The position numbers and the translations under genes are program-made. Below, one piece after another: positions 9,578-18,868 of a stretch of 64,000 nucleotides of DNA (the stretch's first letter is position 1; every line of letters begins with the position of its first letter). Below the pieces are notes generated by a model. The model saw nothing but the letters and a program-made list of their open reading frames with translations, ran no database searches and was not told where the DNA came from. Where the stretch lies: positions 806,001 through 870,000 of the forward strand of contig NZ_AP027741.1 in assembly GCF_030296755.1 (NCBI RefSeq), read 5' to 3'. This stretch comes from Methylophaga marina. GTDB lineage: Bacteria; Pseudomonadota; Gammaproteobacteria; Nitrosococcales; Methylophagaceae.

Positions 9578-10405
9578 CTAGACACTACCCATGATTAATA
9601 TCAGGAAAGTGAAGATAGGCACTGCAGCTAAAAGACTATCAATTCTGTCTAATATACCACCATGTCCTGGTAGTAAATTCCCGCTATCTTTAACAGAAAA
9701 GGCACGTTTGTAGAGGCTTTCAAATAAGTCACCGATAATGGATGAAGCCACCGTGGCGATAGAAATTAACATCCATTCAAACCACGTGATTGTCGAAGGT
9801 GATGTTACTGAATAAAAGGCAGCTGCCCATATTGAAGCAAGCACAATGGCACCCGCGACACCTTCCCATGTTTTGTTCGGACTAACGGATCGTGCCAACG
9901 CATGTTGACCAAAGCGTTTACCAGCAAAATAACCACCGGTATCTGCTAACCACACTGTCACCATGACAAAAAAGAAGAGAAAAGCACCGGTTTCACTAAA
10001 GGTTTTCAATGTGACAGCAGAGACAACAAATACAGTGAGTATCAGAATACTGCTAATCGCACCAAAAATTTTATTCTTGAATAAATAGGATAACCGTTCA
10101 GACAGAGAGTTATTTGAATAGGCGAGTATGGTTAATGTCGCTAAAAGCCAAATAATAATGCCAATGCTGATCACAAAATATGGATTAATTTGTGTAATGG
10201 CCAAATACAATACAACAATCAGGTCTATCACCAGCATCACACGCATTGTCGGGCTTTTTATCCCTATCATTTGATGCCACTCCCAAGCAGCCAGTATGGC
10301 TACGGCAGCGATAAGTGTAGTAAATGTCACTAAGGAACTGGCAAAAATAGCCCAAACGACCAGGGGAATTAAAATGGCTGCTGTGATTAAACGTTGTTTA
10401 AGCAT
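9578..10405 (-). CDS. cdsA: Phosphatidate cytidylyltransferase
   Basis: 275-residue polytopic inner-membrane enzyme making CDP-diacylglycerol for phospholipid synthesis. The family signature SVSPNKTWEGVAGA and the C-terminal CDP-binding stretch GDLFESLYKRAFSVKDSGNL are visible, with about eight membrane helices. I start at ATG 10405 (MLKQRLITAAI), which overlaps the uppS end by eight bases. A longer upstream frame would only read uppS codons out of phase. Confidence 0.94.
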   Translation of the reverse strand: MLKQRLITAAILIPLVVWAIFASSLVTFTTLIAAVAILAAWEWHQMIGIKSPTMRVMLVIDLIVVLYLAITQINPYFVISIGIIIWLLATLTILAYSNNSLSERLSYLFKNKIFGAISSILILTVFVVSAVTLKTFSETGAFLFFFVMVTVWLADTGGYFAGKRFGQHALARSVSPNKTWEGVAGAIVLASIWAAAFYSVTSPSTITWFEWMLISIATVASSIIGDLFESLYKRAFSVKDSGNLLPGHGGILDRIDSLLAAVPIFTFLILIMGSV

Positions 10406-11141
10406 CCGATTGACCTTGCAACTGTTCAGAAGTACGACCAAAACGTCTTTCACGCTGACTAAATGAGCTGATAGCCACATCTAATTGTTTTTTATCGAAC
10501 TCGGGCCACAATACATCTGTGAAGAAAAACTCTGTATAGGCCATTTGCCATAACAGGAAATTACTGACGCGCTGTTCTCCGCCAGTGCGGATAAATAAAT
10601 CTGGTTCGGGGAGTTCAGCGGTTGATAGTGATGAACTGATATCGTCTTCGTTAATATCGTCAGGGTCTAATTCACCAGCAGCCACCTTTTTTGCAAGCTG
10701 ACGAACGGATTGTGTGATATCCCAACGCCCACCATAGTTTGCAGCGATGTTGACTATCAGTCCCGTATTATTTTGTGTGAGTGACTGTGCATCGACTATT
10801 TTCTGCTGTAATACGGGAGAAAATTTATCGACGTCGCCAATAATGCACAATCTAATATTATTCTCGTGTAACTTTTTGACTTGATTGTCGAGGGCGTGAC
10901 TAAATAATTCCATAAGCAGTGACACTTCTTTACCTGGTCTACGCCAGTTTTCACTGCTAAAGGCAAATAAACTGAGCACTTCGACACCAAGTTCGGCACA
11001 GCGTTTCACTATTTCAGCCACCGTTTTCACACCTGCCCGGTGCCCCATAAAACGTGGTTGTAAACGGCGTTTTGCCCAACGACCATTACCATCCATGATA
11101 ATGGCGATATGCTTAGGAATATTCTCTTTCTGAGGGTTCAT
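10398..11141 (-). CDS. uppS: Undecaprenyl diphosphate synthase
   Basis: 247 residues. A cis-prenyltransferase that builds the C55 lipid carrier for peptidoglycan, and for the polysaccharide made by the cluster at 18-48 kb. The catalytic aspartate is D17 in IIMDGNGRWAK, and the C-terminal RTGGEQRVSNFLLWQ contains the diphosphate-binding arginines. It lies between frr and cdsA as in pseudomonads. Confidence 0.96.
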   Translation of the reverse strand: MNPQKENIPKHIAIIMDGNGRWAKRRLQPRFMGHRAGVKTVAEIVKRCAELGVEVLSLFAFSSENWRRPGKEVSLLMELFSHALDNQVKKLHENNIRLCIIGDVDKFSPVLQQKIVDAQSLTQNNTGLIVNIAANYGGRWDITQSVRQLAKKVAAGELDPDDINEDDISSSLSTAELPEPDLFIRTGGEQRVSNFLLWQMAYTEFFFTDVLWPEFDKKQLDVAISSFSQRERRFGRTSEQLQGQSDA

Positions 11142-11174
11142 TCAGAGGTGGTCAATGAGAGCATAACCAGCCGG

Positions 11175-11731
11175 TTACACTTCCATTAAGTCCGTTTCTT
11201 TTTCTGCAAGCACATCATCAATTTGCTTGATGGTTGCATCAGTGAGCTTCTGAATATCTTCTTCAGCGCCACGTTGCTCGTCTTCAGAAATCTCTTTTTC
11301 TTTCAGTAGATCTTTTAGCGTGCTGTTAGCATCACGGCGAATGTTACGAACAGCGATACGTGCATTTTCAGCTTCATTTTTTGCCACTTTAACTAGGTCA
11401 CGACGGCGTTCTTCCGTTAAAGGAGGAATGGGAATCCTAATAGTCATGCCGGCACTGTTTGGATTAACACCCAGATCAGATGTCATGATGGCCTTTTCAA
11501 CGACAGACACCATATCTTTCTCCCATGGAGTTACCGTTAATGTTCTTGAGTCTTCAACACCCACATTCGCCACTTGGCTCAATGGCACATCAGAACCATA
11601 ATAAGAGACATGCAAATGGTCCAACAAGCTAGTGTGAGCACGTCCTGCACGAATTTTTGCCATTGCTGTATTCAGTGCAGCAACACTTTTTTCATACGAT
11701 CAGCAGCATCTTTCTTGATATCTTCAATCAT
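11175..11731 (-). CDS. frr: Ribosome recycling factor (frame broken by one missing base)
   Basis: Releases ribosomes from mRNA after termination together with EF-G. The reading frame from ATG 11731 ([15 protein letters not shown]) stops early, while the rest of the protein ([18 protein letters not shown] onward) continues in the next frame. Adding one T to the T6 run at 11687-11692 joins them into 185 residues, exactly the E. coli length. As the gene is essential, this is almost certainly a sequencing error. It lies eight bases after pyrH. Confidence 0.93.
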
Positions 11732-11739
11732 ATTCAATC

Positions 11740-12465
11740 CTATTTGACTAATGTTCCAACTTCTTCGCCGTAGATAATTTTTGTCAGATTACCTTCTTTG
11801 TGTACGTCAAAAACACGTAAAGGTATTTTTTGCTCCTGACACATCACAACAGCTGTCGTATCCATCACAGCAAGACGGTTATTGATGACTTCATCATAAC
11901 TGAGTTCATCATAACGAACGGCATTTGGGTCTTTATTCGGATCAGCATTATAAACACCATCAACCTGCGTCGCTTTTAACATCAGTTCAGCACCGATCTC
12001 CACAGCACGTAAACTCGCTGCTGAATCAGTCGTGAAAAAAGGATTGCCCGTTCCGGCAGCGAAAATAACTACACGCCCTTTCTCAAGATGTCTGATGGCA
12101 CGACGGCGTAAATAATCTTCGCAGACCTCATGAATTCTGATAGCTGACATGACACGACAGAAAGTACCGTTTCGCTCCAAAGCATCTTGTAATGCCAAGG
12201 CATTCATCACTGTCGCTAACATGCCCATGTGATCGGCACTGACACGGTCCATACCACTAGCGGCGAGACCAGCACCACGGAATATATTTCCGCCACCGAT
12301 GACGACACCGAGCTGAACGCCTTGCGCGCTCAGCTCAGATATCTCTTTGGCAAAACGGGAAATCACTTCTGGCTGGATGCCATACTCCGCATCCCCCATC
12401 AATGCCTCGCCACTCAGTTTGAGCAAGACACGCTTAAAAACTGGCTGACTTCCCGTTTGTGTCAT
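11740..12465 (-). CDS. pyrH: UMP kinase
   Basis: 241 residues of the amino-acid-kinase fold; phosphorylates UMP to UDP for pyrimidine nucleotide supply. The N-terminal [14 protein letters not shown], the glycine-rich [10 protein letters not shown] and the [16 protein letters not shown] motif near residue 140 are diagnostic. It starts three bases after the tsf stop and is part of the rpsB-tsf-pyrH-frr operon. Confidence 0.96.
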   Translation of the reverse strand: MTQTGSQPVFKRVLLKLSGEALMGDAEYGIQPEVISRFAKEISELSAQGVQLGVVIGGGNIFRGAGLAASGMDRVSADHMGMLATVMNALALQDALERNGTFCRVMSAIRIHEVCEDYLRRRAIRHLEKGRVVIFAAGTGNPFFTTDSAASLRAVEIGAELMLKATQVDGVYNADPNKDPNAVRYDELSYDEVINNRLAVMDTTAVVMCQEQKIPLRVFDVHKEGNLTKIIYGEEVGTLVK

Positions 12466-12468
12466 AAA

Positions 12469-13350
12469 TTACTTCCCTCTGGCTTGAGCCATAACTTCTT
12501 CAGCAAAATTATCTTCTGCTTTTTCAATACCTTCACCCACTTCAAAGAACTCAAAAGCATCAATTGAAGCGCCTGCTTGTTTGATCAGTTTTTCAACTGT
12601 CACGTCTGGATCTTTAACAAATGGTTGGCCAACCAGGCTAATTTCGTTAACAAACTTCGCCATACGGCCTTCAATCATTTTTTCTATGATGTTTTCAGGT
12701 TTACCGCTATCACGTGCTTGAGTTGCCACGATATCACGTTCTTTATCCAGCAGTTCTTGAGATAACTCATCTGGAGAAATGGCTTGTGGACGATTCGCTG
12801 CAACGTGCATAGCTAAATCTTTAGCTAATTCTTCGTTGCCACCAGTTAACTGAACCATAGTACCGATGCGGTCACCATGACGATAGAAACCAATGATGCC
12901 ATCTTCAGTGTTTAATGCAGTGAAACGACGAACTTGAATGTTTTCGCCAATTTTAGCTACCAGTGCCTGACGCACAGTTTCAACAGTTTCACCAGAATCC
13001 AGTGTTAATTGTTTTAACGCGTCCAGATCGGCAGGTTGTGCTTCCAGCGCTTTTTTCGCTACTGCAGAAACGAAGTTAACAAAATCGTCTGCTTTGGCTA
13101 CGAAGTCAGTTTCTGAATTCACTTCCAGCATAATGGCATGTTTGTTATCAGCACTTGTCTCGATAGCAATGATACCTTCAGCGGTAATGCGATCTGCTTT
13201 TTTATCCGCTTTTGCCAAACCTGATTTACGCATTTCTTCGATAGCGACTTCGATGTCACCGTTTGCTTCGACGAGTGCTTTTTTGCACTCCATCATGCCT
13301 GAGCCTGTACGCTCACGTAGTTCTTTTACTAAAGCTGCAGTAATTGCCAT
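12469..13350 (-). CDS. tsf: Elongation factor Ts
   Basis: 293 residues. The guanine nucleotide exchange factor for EF-Tu. The N-terminal UBA-like domain carries the signature [16 protein letters not shown] (11-26), and the core contains the TDFVAK motif near residue 80 that contacts EF-Tu. It follows rpsB after a 105-bp spacer holding a strong hairpin, so its expression relative to rpsB may be adjusted there. Confidence 0.97.
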   Translation of the reverse strand: MAITAALVKELRERTGSGMMECKKALVEANGDIEVAIEEMRKSGLAKADKKADRITAEGIIAIETSADNKHAIMLEVNSETDFVAKADDFVNFVSAVAKKALEAQPADLDALKQLTLDSGETVETVRQALVAKIGENIQVRRFTALNTEDGIIGFYRHGDRIGTMVQLTGGNEELAKDLAMHVAANRPQAISPDELSQELLDKERDIVATQARDSGKPENIIEKMIEGRMAKFVNEISLVGQPFVKDPDVTVEKLIKQAGASIDAFEFFEVGEGIEKAEDNFAEEVMAQARGK

Positions 13351-13411
13351 TGCTCTAACCCTTTTAATCTGATTGTTTTATGAATGCTCATCACTGAGCT
13401 CATATACAACA

Positions 13412-13435
13412 CAGGCCCACCCACGGGCGAGCCTG
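13412..13435 (-). terminator. rpsB-tsf intercistronic hairpin (possible attenuator)
   Basis: A 24-base GC-rich stem-loop of about ten pairs including two G-T pairs. It lies 20 bases after the rpsB stop and lacks a following T tract on the minus strand, so it is more likely a partial terminator or RNA processing/stability element than a full stop. Confidence 0.45.
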
Positions 13436-13455
13436 CTGAATTAAACTAGTAGAAA

Positions 13456-14207
13456 TTATTCGCTGGCTGATTCAGCACTTTCTTCAGCAACTTCTACGAA
13501 TTCTTCTTTTGCATCTGCTGTTGTCACAGAAGCACGGCCTTCCAGAATGGCATCAGCAATGTTTGCAGTGTATAGACGGATTGCACGCATTGAGTCATCG
13601 TTACCAGGGATAACGTAATCAACGCCATCTGGATTACTGTTACTATCGACGATAGCGATAACAGGAATGCCTAATTTTTTGGCTTCTTGAATAGCAATAC
13701 GTTCATGTTCAACGTCAATAACAAACATTGCATCAGGTAAACCACCCATTTTGCGGATACCACCAATGCTTTTTTCTAATTTTTCTTGTTCACGAGCCAG
13801 ATCTAAGACTTCTTTTTCTTCAGACCTTCAGTTTTGCCAGACTCGATCATGTCCTGGATAGCATCCAGACGTTTAATTGATTGGCGAACGGTTTGGAAGT
13901 TAGTCAACATACCACCTAACCAACGGCGGTTGACGTATGGCATACCTGCACGTTCAGCATCTTCACGAATCGCATCTTGTGCAGCACGTTTGGTACCGAC
14001 AAACATGATACGACCTTTTTTAGAAGCCAGTTTGCTGACAAAATTCAACGCATCGTTGAACATTGGCAAGCTATGTTCTAAGTTGATGATATGGATATTG
14101 TTACGTTTACCAAAGATGTATGGGCCCATTTTTGGGTTCCAGTAACGGGTTTGGTGCCCGAAATGTACGCCTGCTTCAAGCATTTGGCGCATTGTTGTTT
14201 TAGCCAT
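13456..14207 (-). CDS. rpsB: 30S ribosomal protein S2 (frame broken by one missing base)
   Basis: The N-terminal part ([20 protein letters not shown]...) runs in one frame to the stretch GLKKK, then stops. The remainder ([12 protein letters not shown]...[16 protein letters not shown]) continues in another frame. One extra base in the T5 run at 13813-13817 restores a 250-residue S2. S2 is essential, so this is a sequencing error and not a mutation. ATG at 14207 follows an AAAGG ribosome site. The acidic C-terminal tail ([16 protein letters not shown]) is typical. Confidence 0.95.
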
Positions 14208-14339
14208 GATTATACCTTTAATAGTATGGGGTTGAACCTCCACGTACCCCAGTTGTCGACTAATTAGGTCAGACCTAATAGCACCCCGACACCTGTGACG
14301 GCACATGTGTGATTTTGCCTTCTTTCGGCGCGCATATTA
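14208..14339 (-). promoter_or_regulatory. rpsB promoter and structured 5' leader
   Basis: On the minus strand a -10-like TAATAT (14334-14339) is followed at once by GCGCGCC, a GC-rich discriminator typical of stringently controlled ribosomal promoters. No convincing -35 is seen. The resulting leader of about 119 bases can form hairpins at 14263-14279 (ATTAGG/CCTAAT) and 14227-14251 (TGGGGT/ACCCCA), the latter just before the ribosome site. S2 is known to repress its own operon through a conserved leader in Gammaproteobacteria. Whether this leader folds the same way is inference. Confidence 0.5.
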
Positions 14340-14478
14340 TTCCACACTTAAGCAACAAAACAAAGCGAAAAGAACAATTACCAGCTTGGCCTAGAATGAT
14401 CACTGGTGACCAAAGCCGATTTACGGCAAACTATGTCTGATATCTGAAACTTCATTTCAAAATTAGCAGGGAATTTAA

Positions 14479-15246
14479 ATGGCTGTCAGTATAAAAACTG
14501 CCGAAGAAATTGAAAAAATGCGTGTAGCGGGAAAACTTGCCGCTGACGTTTTGACCATGATTGAACCGCATGTCCAAGCCGGTATCACTACTGAAGAACT
14601 CAATCAGATTTGTCATGACTACATTGTCAACGAACAACAAGCCATTCCTGCCCCGTTAAATTATCATGGTTTTCCTCGCTCCATCTGTACCTCTGTTAAT
14701 CATGTCATCTGCCATGGCATACCCAGTGAGAAAAAACTCAAAGACGGCGACATTATCAACATCGACATCACCGTTATCAAAGATGGTTACCACGGTGATA
14801 CCAGCAAAATGTTTCAGATTGGTAAGCCTTCTATCTTGGCCCAACGTCTTTGTCGTGTTGCCCGTGAATCCATGTTTGTCGGTATTGAAATGGTTAAACC
14901 AGGCATCCGTCTGGGTGATATTGGTCATGCCATTCAGACTTATGCCGAGAAAGAAAACTTTTCCGTTGTTCGTGAGTACTGTGGTCATGGTATCGGCCAG
15001 GTCTTTCACGAAGATCCTCAAGTCCTTCACTACGGTACTCCGGGCACAGGACTCGAACTCAAGGCAGGCATGACATTCACTATTGAGCCAATGATTAATG
15101 CAGGCAAACGTCATGTTCGGCAACTGCCTGATGGCTGGACCGTCGTAACCAAAGATCGTTCTTTATCAGCACAGTGGGAACACACCATTTTAGTGACTGA
15201 TAGCGGATATGACATTCTGACCTTACGTGAAGAAGAAACCGTTTAA
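14479..15246 (+). CDS. map: Methionine aminopeptidase, type I
   Basis: 255 residues. Removes the initiator methionine from nascent proteins. All metal ligands are present: D96, D107, H170, E203 and E234, with substrate-side H79 (NHVICHG) and H177. ATG at 14479 follows CAGGGAA. It diverges from rpsB, as in E. coli, and glnD starts 15 bases downstream. Confidence 0.97.
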   Translation: MAVSIKTAEEIEKMRVAGKLAADVLTMIEPHVQAGITTEELNQICHDYIVNEQQAIPAPLNYHGFPRSICTSVNHVICHGIPSEKKLKDGDIINIDITVIKDGYHGDTSKMFQIGKPSILAQRLCRVARESMFVGIEMVKPGIRLGDIGHAIQTYAEKENFSVVREYCGHGIGQVFHEDPQVLHYGTPGTGLELKAGMTFTIEPMINAGKRHVRQLPDGWTVVTKDRSLSAQWEHTILVTDSGYDILTLREEETV

Positions 15247-15261
15247 TCTATAAGGTGTTGT

Positions 15262-17880
15262 ATGCCTCAGCAGACTCTATCTATCTGGGAAGTTGGAAAC
15301 TTAGTGATTCCTTCTGATGCAGAGGTCACCAATGAAATTTGTCGACAAGCTTTAAAGCAAGGCCAGCTATATCTCCAGCAACAATTCGATGCTGGGAGTT
15401 CTATTGAAGACTTGGTGTATCAACGCGCCTCGTTTGTTGATGAGATTCTGACGCAAATCTGGCAGCAACATATCAGTGATGACACACCTGTCAGTCTGAT
15501 TGCCGTAGGTGGTTATGGACGCGGAGAGCTCCATCCTTATTCTGACATTGATGTATTAATTTTACTTGATGAATCCATCTCAGACACGCCACCAGATTCT
15601 TTATCCAGTTTTCTGACTCAACTCTGGGATGTGGGCTTGGAAATTGGTCACAGCGTCAGAACGATACAGGAATGTCGTCAGCAAGCAGAAGATGACATCA
15701 CTATCGCCACTAACTTATTAGAGGCACGATTATTGTGTGGCCACAGTGCGTTGTTTGAATCACTGCAACAACTGACAGTCACCAATAAAACCTGGGACAC
15801 TAGACGCTTTTTTGAATTAAAAAGACAAGAACAGTTAGATCGTCATCAACGCTATAACGATACGGCCAATAACCTCGAACCAAATATTAAAGAATCACCT
15901 GGAGGCCTAAGAGATATTCAGGTCGTCAACTGGGTAGCTCAACAGCATTTCGATGTTAAAAATCTGGAAGGACTTCGTCAAAAAGGGTTTCTGGCGAATA
16001 GCGAATATGAAACTTTACAAAAAGCGCAAAACTTTTTGTGGACAATCCGCTTTGTACTGCATCACCTTGCAGGTCGTAAACAAGAAAAGTTGATGATCGA
16101 CTTTCAGCGAGAACTCGCTAAGAAATTGGGGTATAAAGACGACGACTCTCGACTCGCTGTAGAAAAATTCATGAAGGATTATTATCGTTGTGCCCGCTCT
16201 GTCAGGCAAATGAATAGTCTCTTACTACAGCTGTTTGAAGAGACAATTATCCTCGCCGATGAACCTCGTGAAGTCAGAGTAATTAATCGTCGCTTCCAAT
16301 CACATAATGGCTATCTTGAAACAATCAACCCTGGCATCTTTGCTTACTATCCATATGCCTTATTAGAAGTCTTTCTTATTCTTCAACAAAACCCGGAACT
16401 CAAAGGAGTCAGAGCGTCGACTATTCGTCAGATTCATGCCCACTTACACTTAATTGATGATAATTTCCGCCGTGATATAAAAAACCGAACTTTATTTATG
16501 GAAATTATTCGTCAGCCTAAAGGTGTGACACATGAATTTCGACGTATGAATGAATTAGGGGTTTTAGGTGCTTACCTGCCTGAATTCGGACGCGTCGTCG
16601 GCCAAATGCAGCATGATTTATTTCATGCCTATACGGTTGATGAACACACTCTATTTTTAGTAGGTAATTTAAGACGCTTCTCCTGTGAAGAAAACAGAGA
16701 AGAGTTTCCTCTTTGCTCTGAAGTGTTTAATCAACTGCCTAAACCGGAAATACTCTATATCGCAGGTATTTACCACGATATAGCCAAAGGCCGAGGTGGA
16801 GATCACAGCGTCTTAGGTGTGGTTGATGCAAAAGCATTCTGTGAGCGACATAACCTCAGTGAATATGATACGAATATCGTCGCTTTTCTGATTAGATACC
16901 ATCTTGCTATGTCGACGACGGCTCAGAAAAGTGATTTGGAAGATCCGACTGTCATCAAAAAATTTGCTGACTTGGTAGAGACAACAGAACGACTGAATTA
17001 TCTCTATTTATTAACGGTTGCTGATATCAGAGCCACTAATAATAACTTGTGGAATGGTTGGCGAGATTCGTTATTGAAACAGCTTTACCACAGCACCCAC
17101 CAGTGGATTGAACATACTGAGGCTCAAGCAAAAAGTACACGTGAAAAGAGCTACAAAAAATACCAGGAAGCGATGCAACAACTGCTATCTAACGGCCGTA
17201 GTCAAGAAGATATCAGTCAGCTCTGGCATGCCTATGATTTGGACTACTTCCTCAGGCATTCAATTGATGAACTCGTTTGGCAATCAGAGCAACGTTTAGA
17301 TCATATGGATGACGATCCATTAATCGCACTGAGAAAACATAATGATCAACTGACGCTAGAAATTTTTATTGTCACTCATGATCGGGCTGGCATTTTTGCC
17401 GCCATAACGGCAGCGCTTGAGCAATGCCAACTCAATGTATTGGACGCAAAAATCAATGTCACCAATGAACATGACGCATTAAATACGTTTATCGTTAATG
17501 GTGACAGACTAGATACCAGACAAATTACCCGTTCGCTTGAAAAACAATTAGCGAACACGTCCCACGTCAAACCCTACAGTCCGACCATCACGCCAAGGAC
17601 TATGAAGCTGTTTCAGACACAACCGAATATTGATTTTGAAACAAATCTGCAGCAAAACCATACTGTTATGTCTTTGCATACACATGACAGACCAGGACTG
17701 GTATCGGCTATCGCGCAAGTGTTTCTGGCATGCAAAGTTCAGCTGATCAACGCCAAAATTAATACATTAGGTGACCAAGTGGAAGACATCTTTTTTATCA
17801 CCACTGCCAGTGAAAATGCACTTGATGAATTAGAAGAAAACGCACTTAGAGAGCAACTTTTGAGTAGCTTGTCCCAATAA
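15262..17880 (+). CDS. glnD: Bifunctional uridylyltransferase/uridylyl-removing enzyme (PII sensor)
   Basis: 872 residues. Senses glutamine and modifies PII proteins, which in turn control NtrB/NtrC and glutamine synthetase. Domains in order: nucleotidyltransferase with GGYGRGEL (83-90) and catalytic D95/D97 in SDID; HD hydrolase near residue 504 (YHDIAKGRGGDHS); two ACT domains beginning near 701 (THDRAGIFAAI) and 803 (THDRPGLVSAI). It acts upstream of the NtrC-type control inferred for amt at the left edge of this window. The 3' end is followed by a strong terminator. Confidence 0.97.
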   Translation: MPQQTLSIWEVGNLVIPSDAEVTNEICRQALKQGQLYLQQQFDAGSSIEDLVYQRASFVDEILTQIWQQHISDDTPVSLIAVGGYGRGELHPYSDIDVLILLDESISDTPPDSLSSFLTQLWDVGLEIGHSVRTIQECRQQAEDDITIATNLLEARLLCGHSALFESLQQLTVTNKTWDTRRFFELKRQEQLDRHQRYNDTANNLEPNIKESPGGLRDIQVVNWVAQQHFDVKNLEGLRQKGFLANSEYETLQKAQNFLWTIRFVLHHLAGRKQEKLMIDFQRELAKKLGYKDDDSRLAVEKFMKDYYRCARSVRQMNSLLLQLFEETIILADEPREVRVINRRFQSHNGYLETINPGIFAYYPYALLEVFLILQQNPELKGVRASTIRQIHAHLHLIDDNFRRDIKNRTLFMEIIRQPKGVTHEFRRMNELGVLGAYLPEFGRVVGQMQHDLFHAYTVDEHTLFLVGNLRRFSCEENREEFPLCSEVFNQLPKPEILYIAGIYHDIAKGRGGDHSVLGVVDAKAFCERHNLSEYDTNIVAFLIRYHLAMSTTAQKSDLEDPTVIKKFADLVETTERLNYLYLLTVADIRATNNNLWNGWRDSLLKQLYHSTHQWIEHTEAQAKSTREKSYKKYQEAMQQLLSNGRSQEDISQLWHAYDLDYFLRHSIDELVWQSEQRLDHMDDDPLIALRKHNDQLTLEIFIVTHDRAGIFAAITAALEQCQLNVLDAKINVTNEHDALNTFIVNGDRLDTRQITRSLEKQLANTSHVKPYSPTITPRTMKLFQTQPNIDFETNLQQNHTVMSLHTHDRPGLVSAIAQVFLACKVQLINAKINTLGDQVEDIFFITTASENALDELEENALREQLLSSLSQ

Positions 17881-17907
17881 AAAACGGCATGTAGGACATG
17901 CCGTTTT
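17881..17907. terminator. Bidirectional intrinsic terminator between glnD and the comEA-like gene
   Basis: A perfect 12-bp stem (AAAACGGCATGT / ACATGCCGTTTT) with an AGG loop, with A tract and T tract at the two sides so that it works for both converging genes. Confidence 0.85.
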
Positions 17908-17922
17908 CTGCATCAAATACTC

Positions 17923-18192
17923 TTATTTTTTGGAGACCATCAGATCTTCAGAAAGCTGTTGTAGTTTCTTCTCGCCGATACCTTTGACATTGGTGAGTTC
18001 ATCAACGGTTTTAAACTCACCATGAGCATCACGATACTGAATAATGGCATCCGCCGTTGACGCTCCAACACCATTTAACATCTGCAACTGTTCAGAGGTT
18101 GCCGTGTTGAGATCAATCTTGTCGGCAGCAAAAGCAAAAGAGCTGCTCAGAAAAAGAGATAATACTAATGCAAAAAGTGATTTTCGTAACAT
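17923..18192 (-). CDS. ComEA-like helix-hairpin-helix protein, exported
   Basis: 89 residues. A signal peptide (MLRKSLFALVLSLFLSSSFAFA) is followed by a helix-hairpin-helix DNA-binding pair, KIDLNTATSEQLQMLNGVG and LTNVKGIGEKKL. This is the compact ComEA domain of Gammaproteobacteria. Related proteins bind incoming DNA in the periplasm during natural transformation, but short family members occur widely and their role is often untested. No other competence gene is near. It is a single-gene unit ending at the shared terminator. Confidence 0.85.
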   Translation of the reverse strand: MLRKSLFALVLSLFLSSSFAFAADKIDLNTATSEQLQMLNGVGASTADAIIQYRDAHGEFKTVDELTNVKGIGEKKLQQLSEDLMVSKK

Positions 18193-18316
18193 AATCCATA
18201 CTCCGTGTTAAAACTAAATCCATAAACAGTTTCTCCTGAAACTGAAGCTTTAGATTAGATGAAAAAACAAACGGAAATCAAACAAACTTTTTGCATTGTG
18301 TGAGCTGGCTCACAAG

Positions 18317-18868
18317 TCATTTCCTGATGCGGTCCCCTGCTCCTTTGCCAGTTAAGGTTAGGAAGATTAAATAAAAATACTGTCTTACTGAAAATGAAGC
18401 AATCATCTTAGCATCTGTTTCAGCAAGCAACTCAGGTGTCGACATATCAATATCATTGACCTGAGCTAAGCCGGTAATACCGGGACGCACCGAAAATACA
18501 TTCAGTTTGTTTCTTGCTTCAATCAACTCATGCTGGCTTTCCAGACAAGGCCTGGGCCCAACTAGACTCATATCGCCTTTCAATACATTCCAAAGTTGAG
18601 GCAGTTCATCCAACTTTGTTCTTCTGAGAAACCGCCCGAAAGGTGTGACTGAAGACTCCGCAGCCAAATGCGTTGCCACATGAGCGGTGTCTTTACGCAT
18701 AGTTCTGAATTTAACCAGGGTAAAAAATACCTTATCTTTTCCCACTCTTTGCTGATAAAACAAAGGGCTCCCCGAGTCAAAAATCCCGATAAGGAACAAT
18801 AAAATGAGCAAAGGAAAGAAAACAACAAGTCCAGTTAAAGCAAAAAAAACATCTAAAATTCTTATCAT
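18317..18868 (-). CDS. Initiating phosphoglycosyltransferase (bacterial sugar transferase family)
   Basis: 183 residues with one N-terminal membrane segment (about 5-28) and the catalytic domain of the PglC/WcaJ/WbaP superfamily: FTLVKFRTM, LRRTKLDELPQLWNVLKGDM and the SLVGPRPCLESQ signature. It is the short monotopic type. Such enzymes move a sugar-1-phosphate to undecaprenyl phosphate, the first step of repeat-unit assembly. The ATG overlaps the end of the adjacent WbpV-like reductase (ATGA), suggesting that the reductase product is its donor. It is the last gene of the cluster. Confidence 0.9.
   Translation of the reverse strand: MIRILDVFFALTGLVVFFPLLILLFLIGIFDSGSPLFYQQRVGKDKVFFTLVKFRTMRKDTAHVATHLAAESSVTPFGRFLRRTKLDELPQLWNVLKGDMSLVGPRPCLESQHELIEARNKLNVFSVRPGITGLAQVNDIDMSTPELLAETDAKMIASFSVRQYFYLIFLTLTGKGAGDRIRK

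Noticed and set aside
13803-13820. Programmed ribosomal frameshift in rpsB or frr
   Set aside because: The A runs could be slippery, but the same kind of break occurs in a dozen unrelated genes, always in homopolymers, and no such recoding is known in these two families. Sequencing error is simpler.
14656-15123. 155-codon open frame antisense to map
   Set aside because: It lies wholly opposite a well supported methionine aminopeptidase and has no family features or ribosome site.
18227-18244. Small hairpin CAGTTTC/GAAACTG upstream of the comEA-like gene
   Set aside because: Only seven pairs, no T tract, and in a promoter region; no function can be supported.
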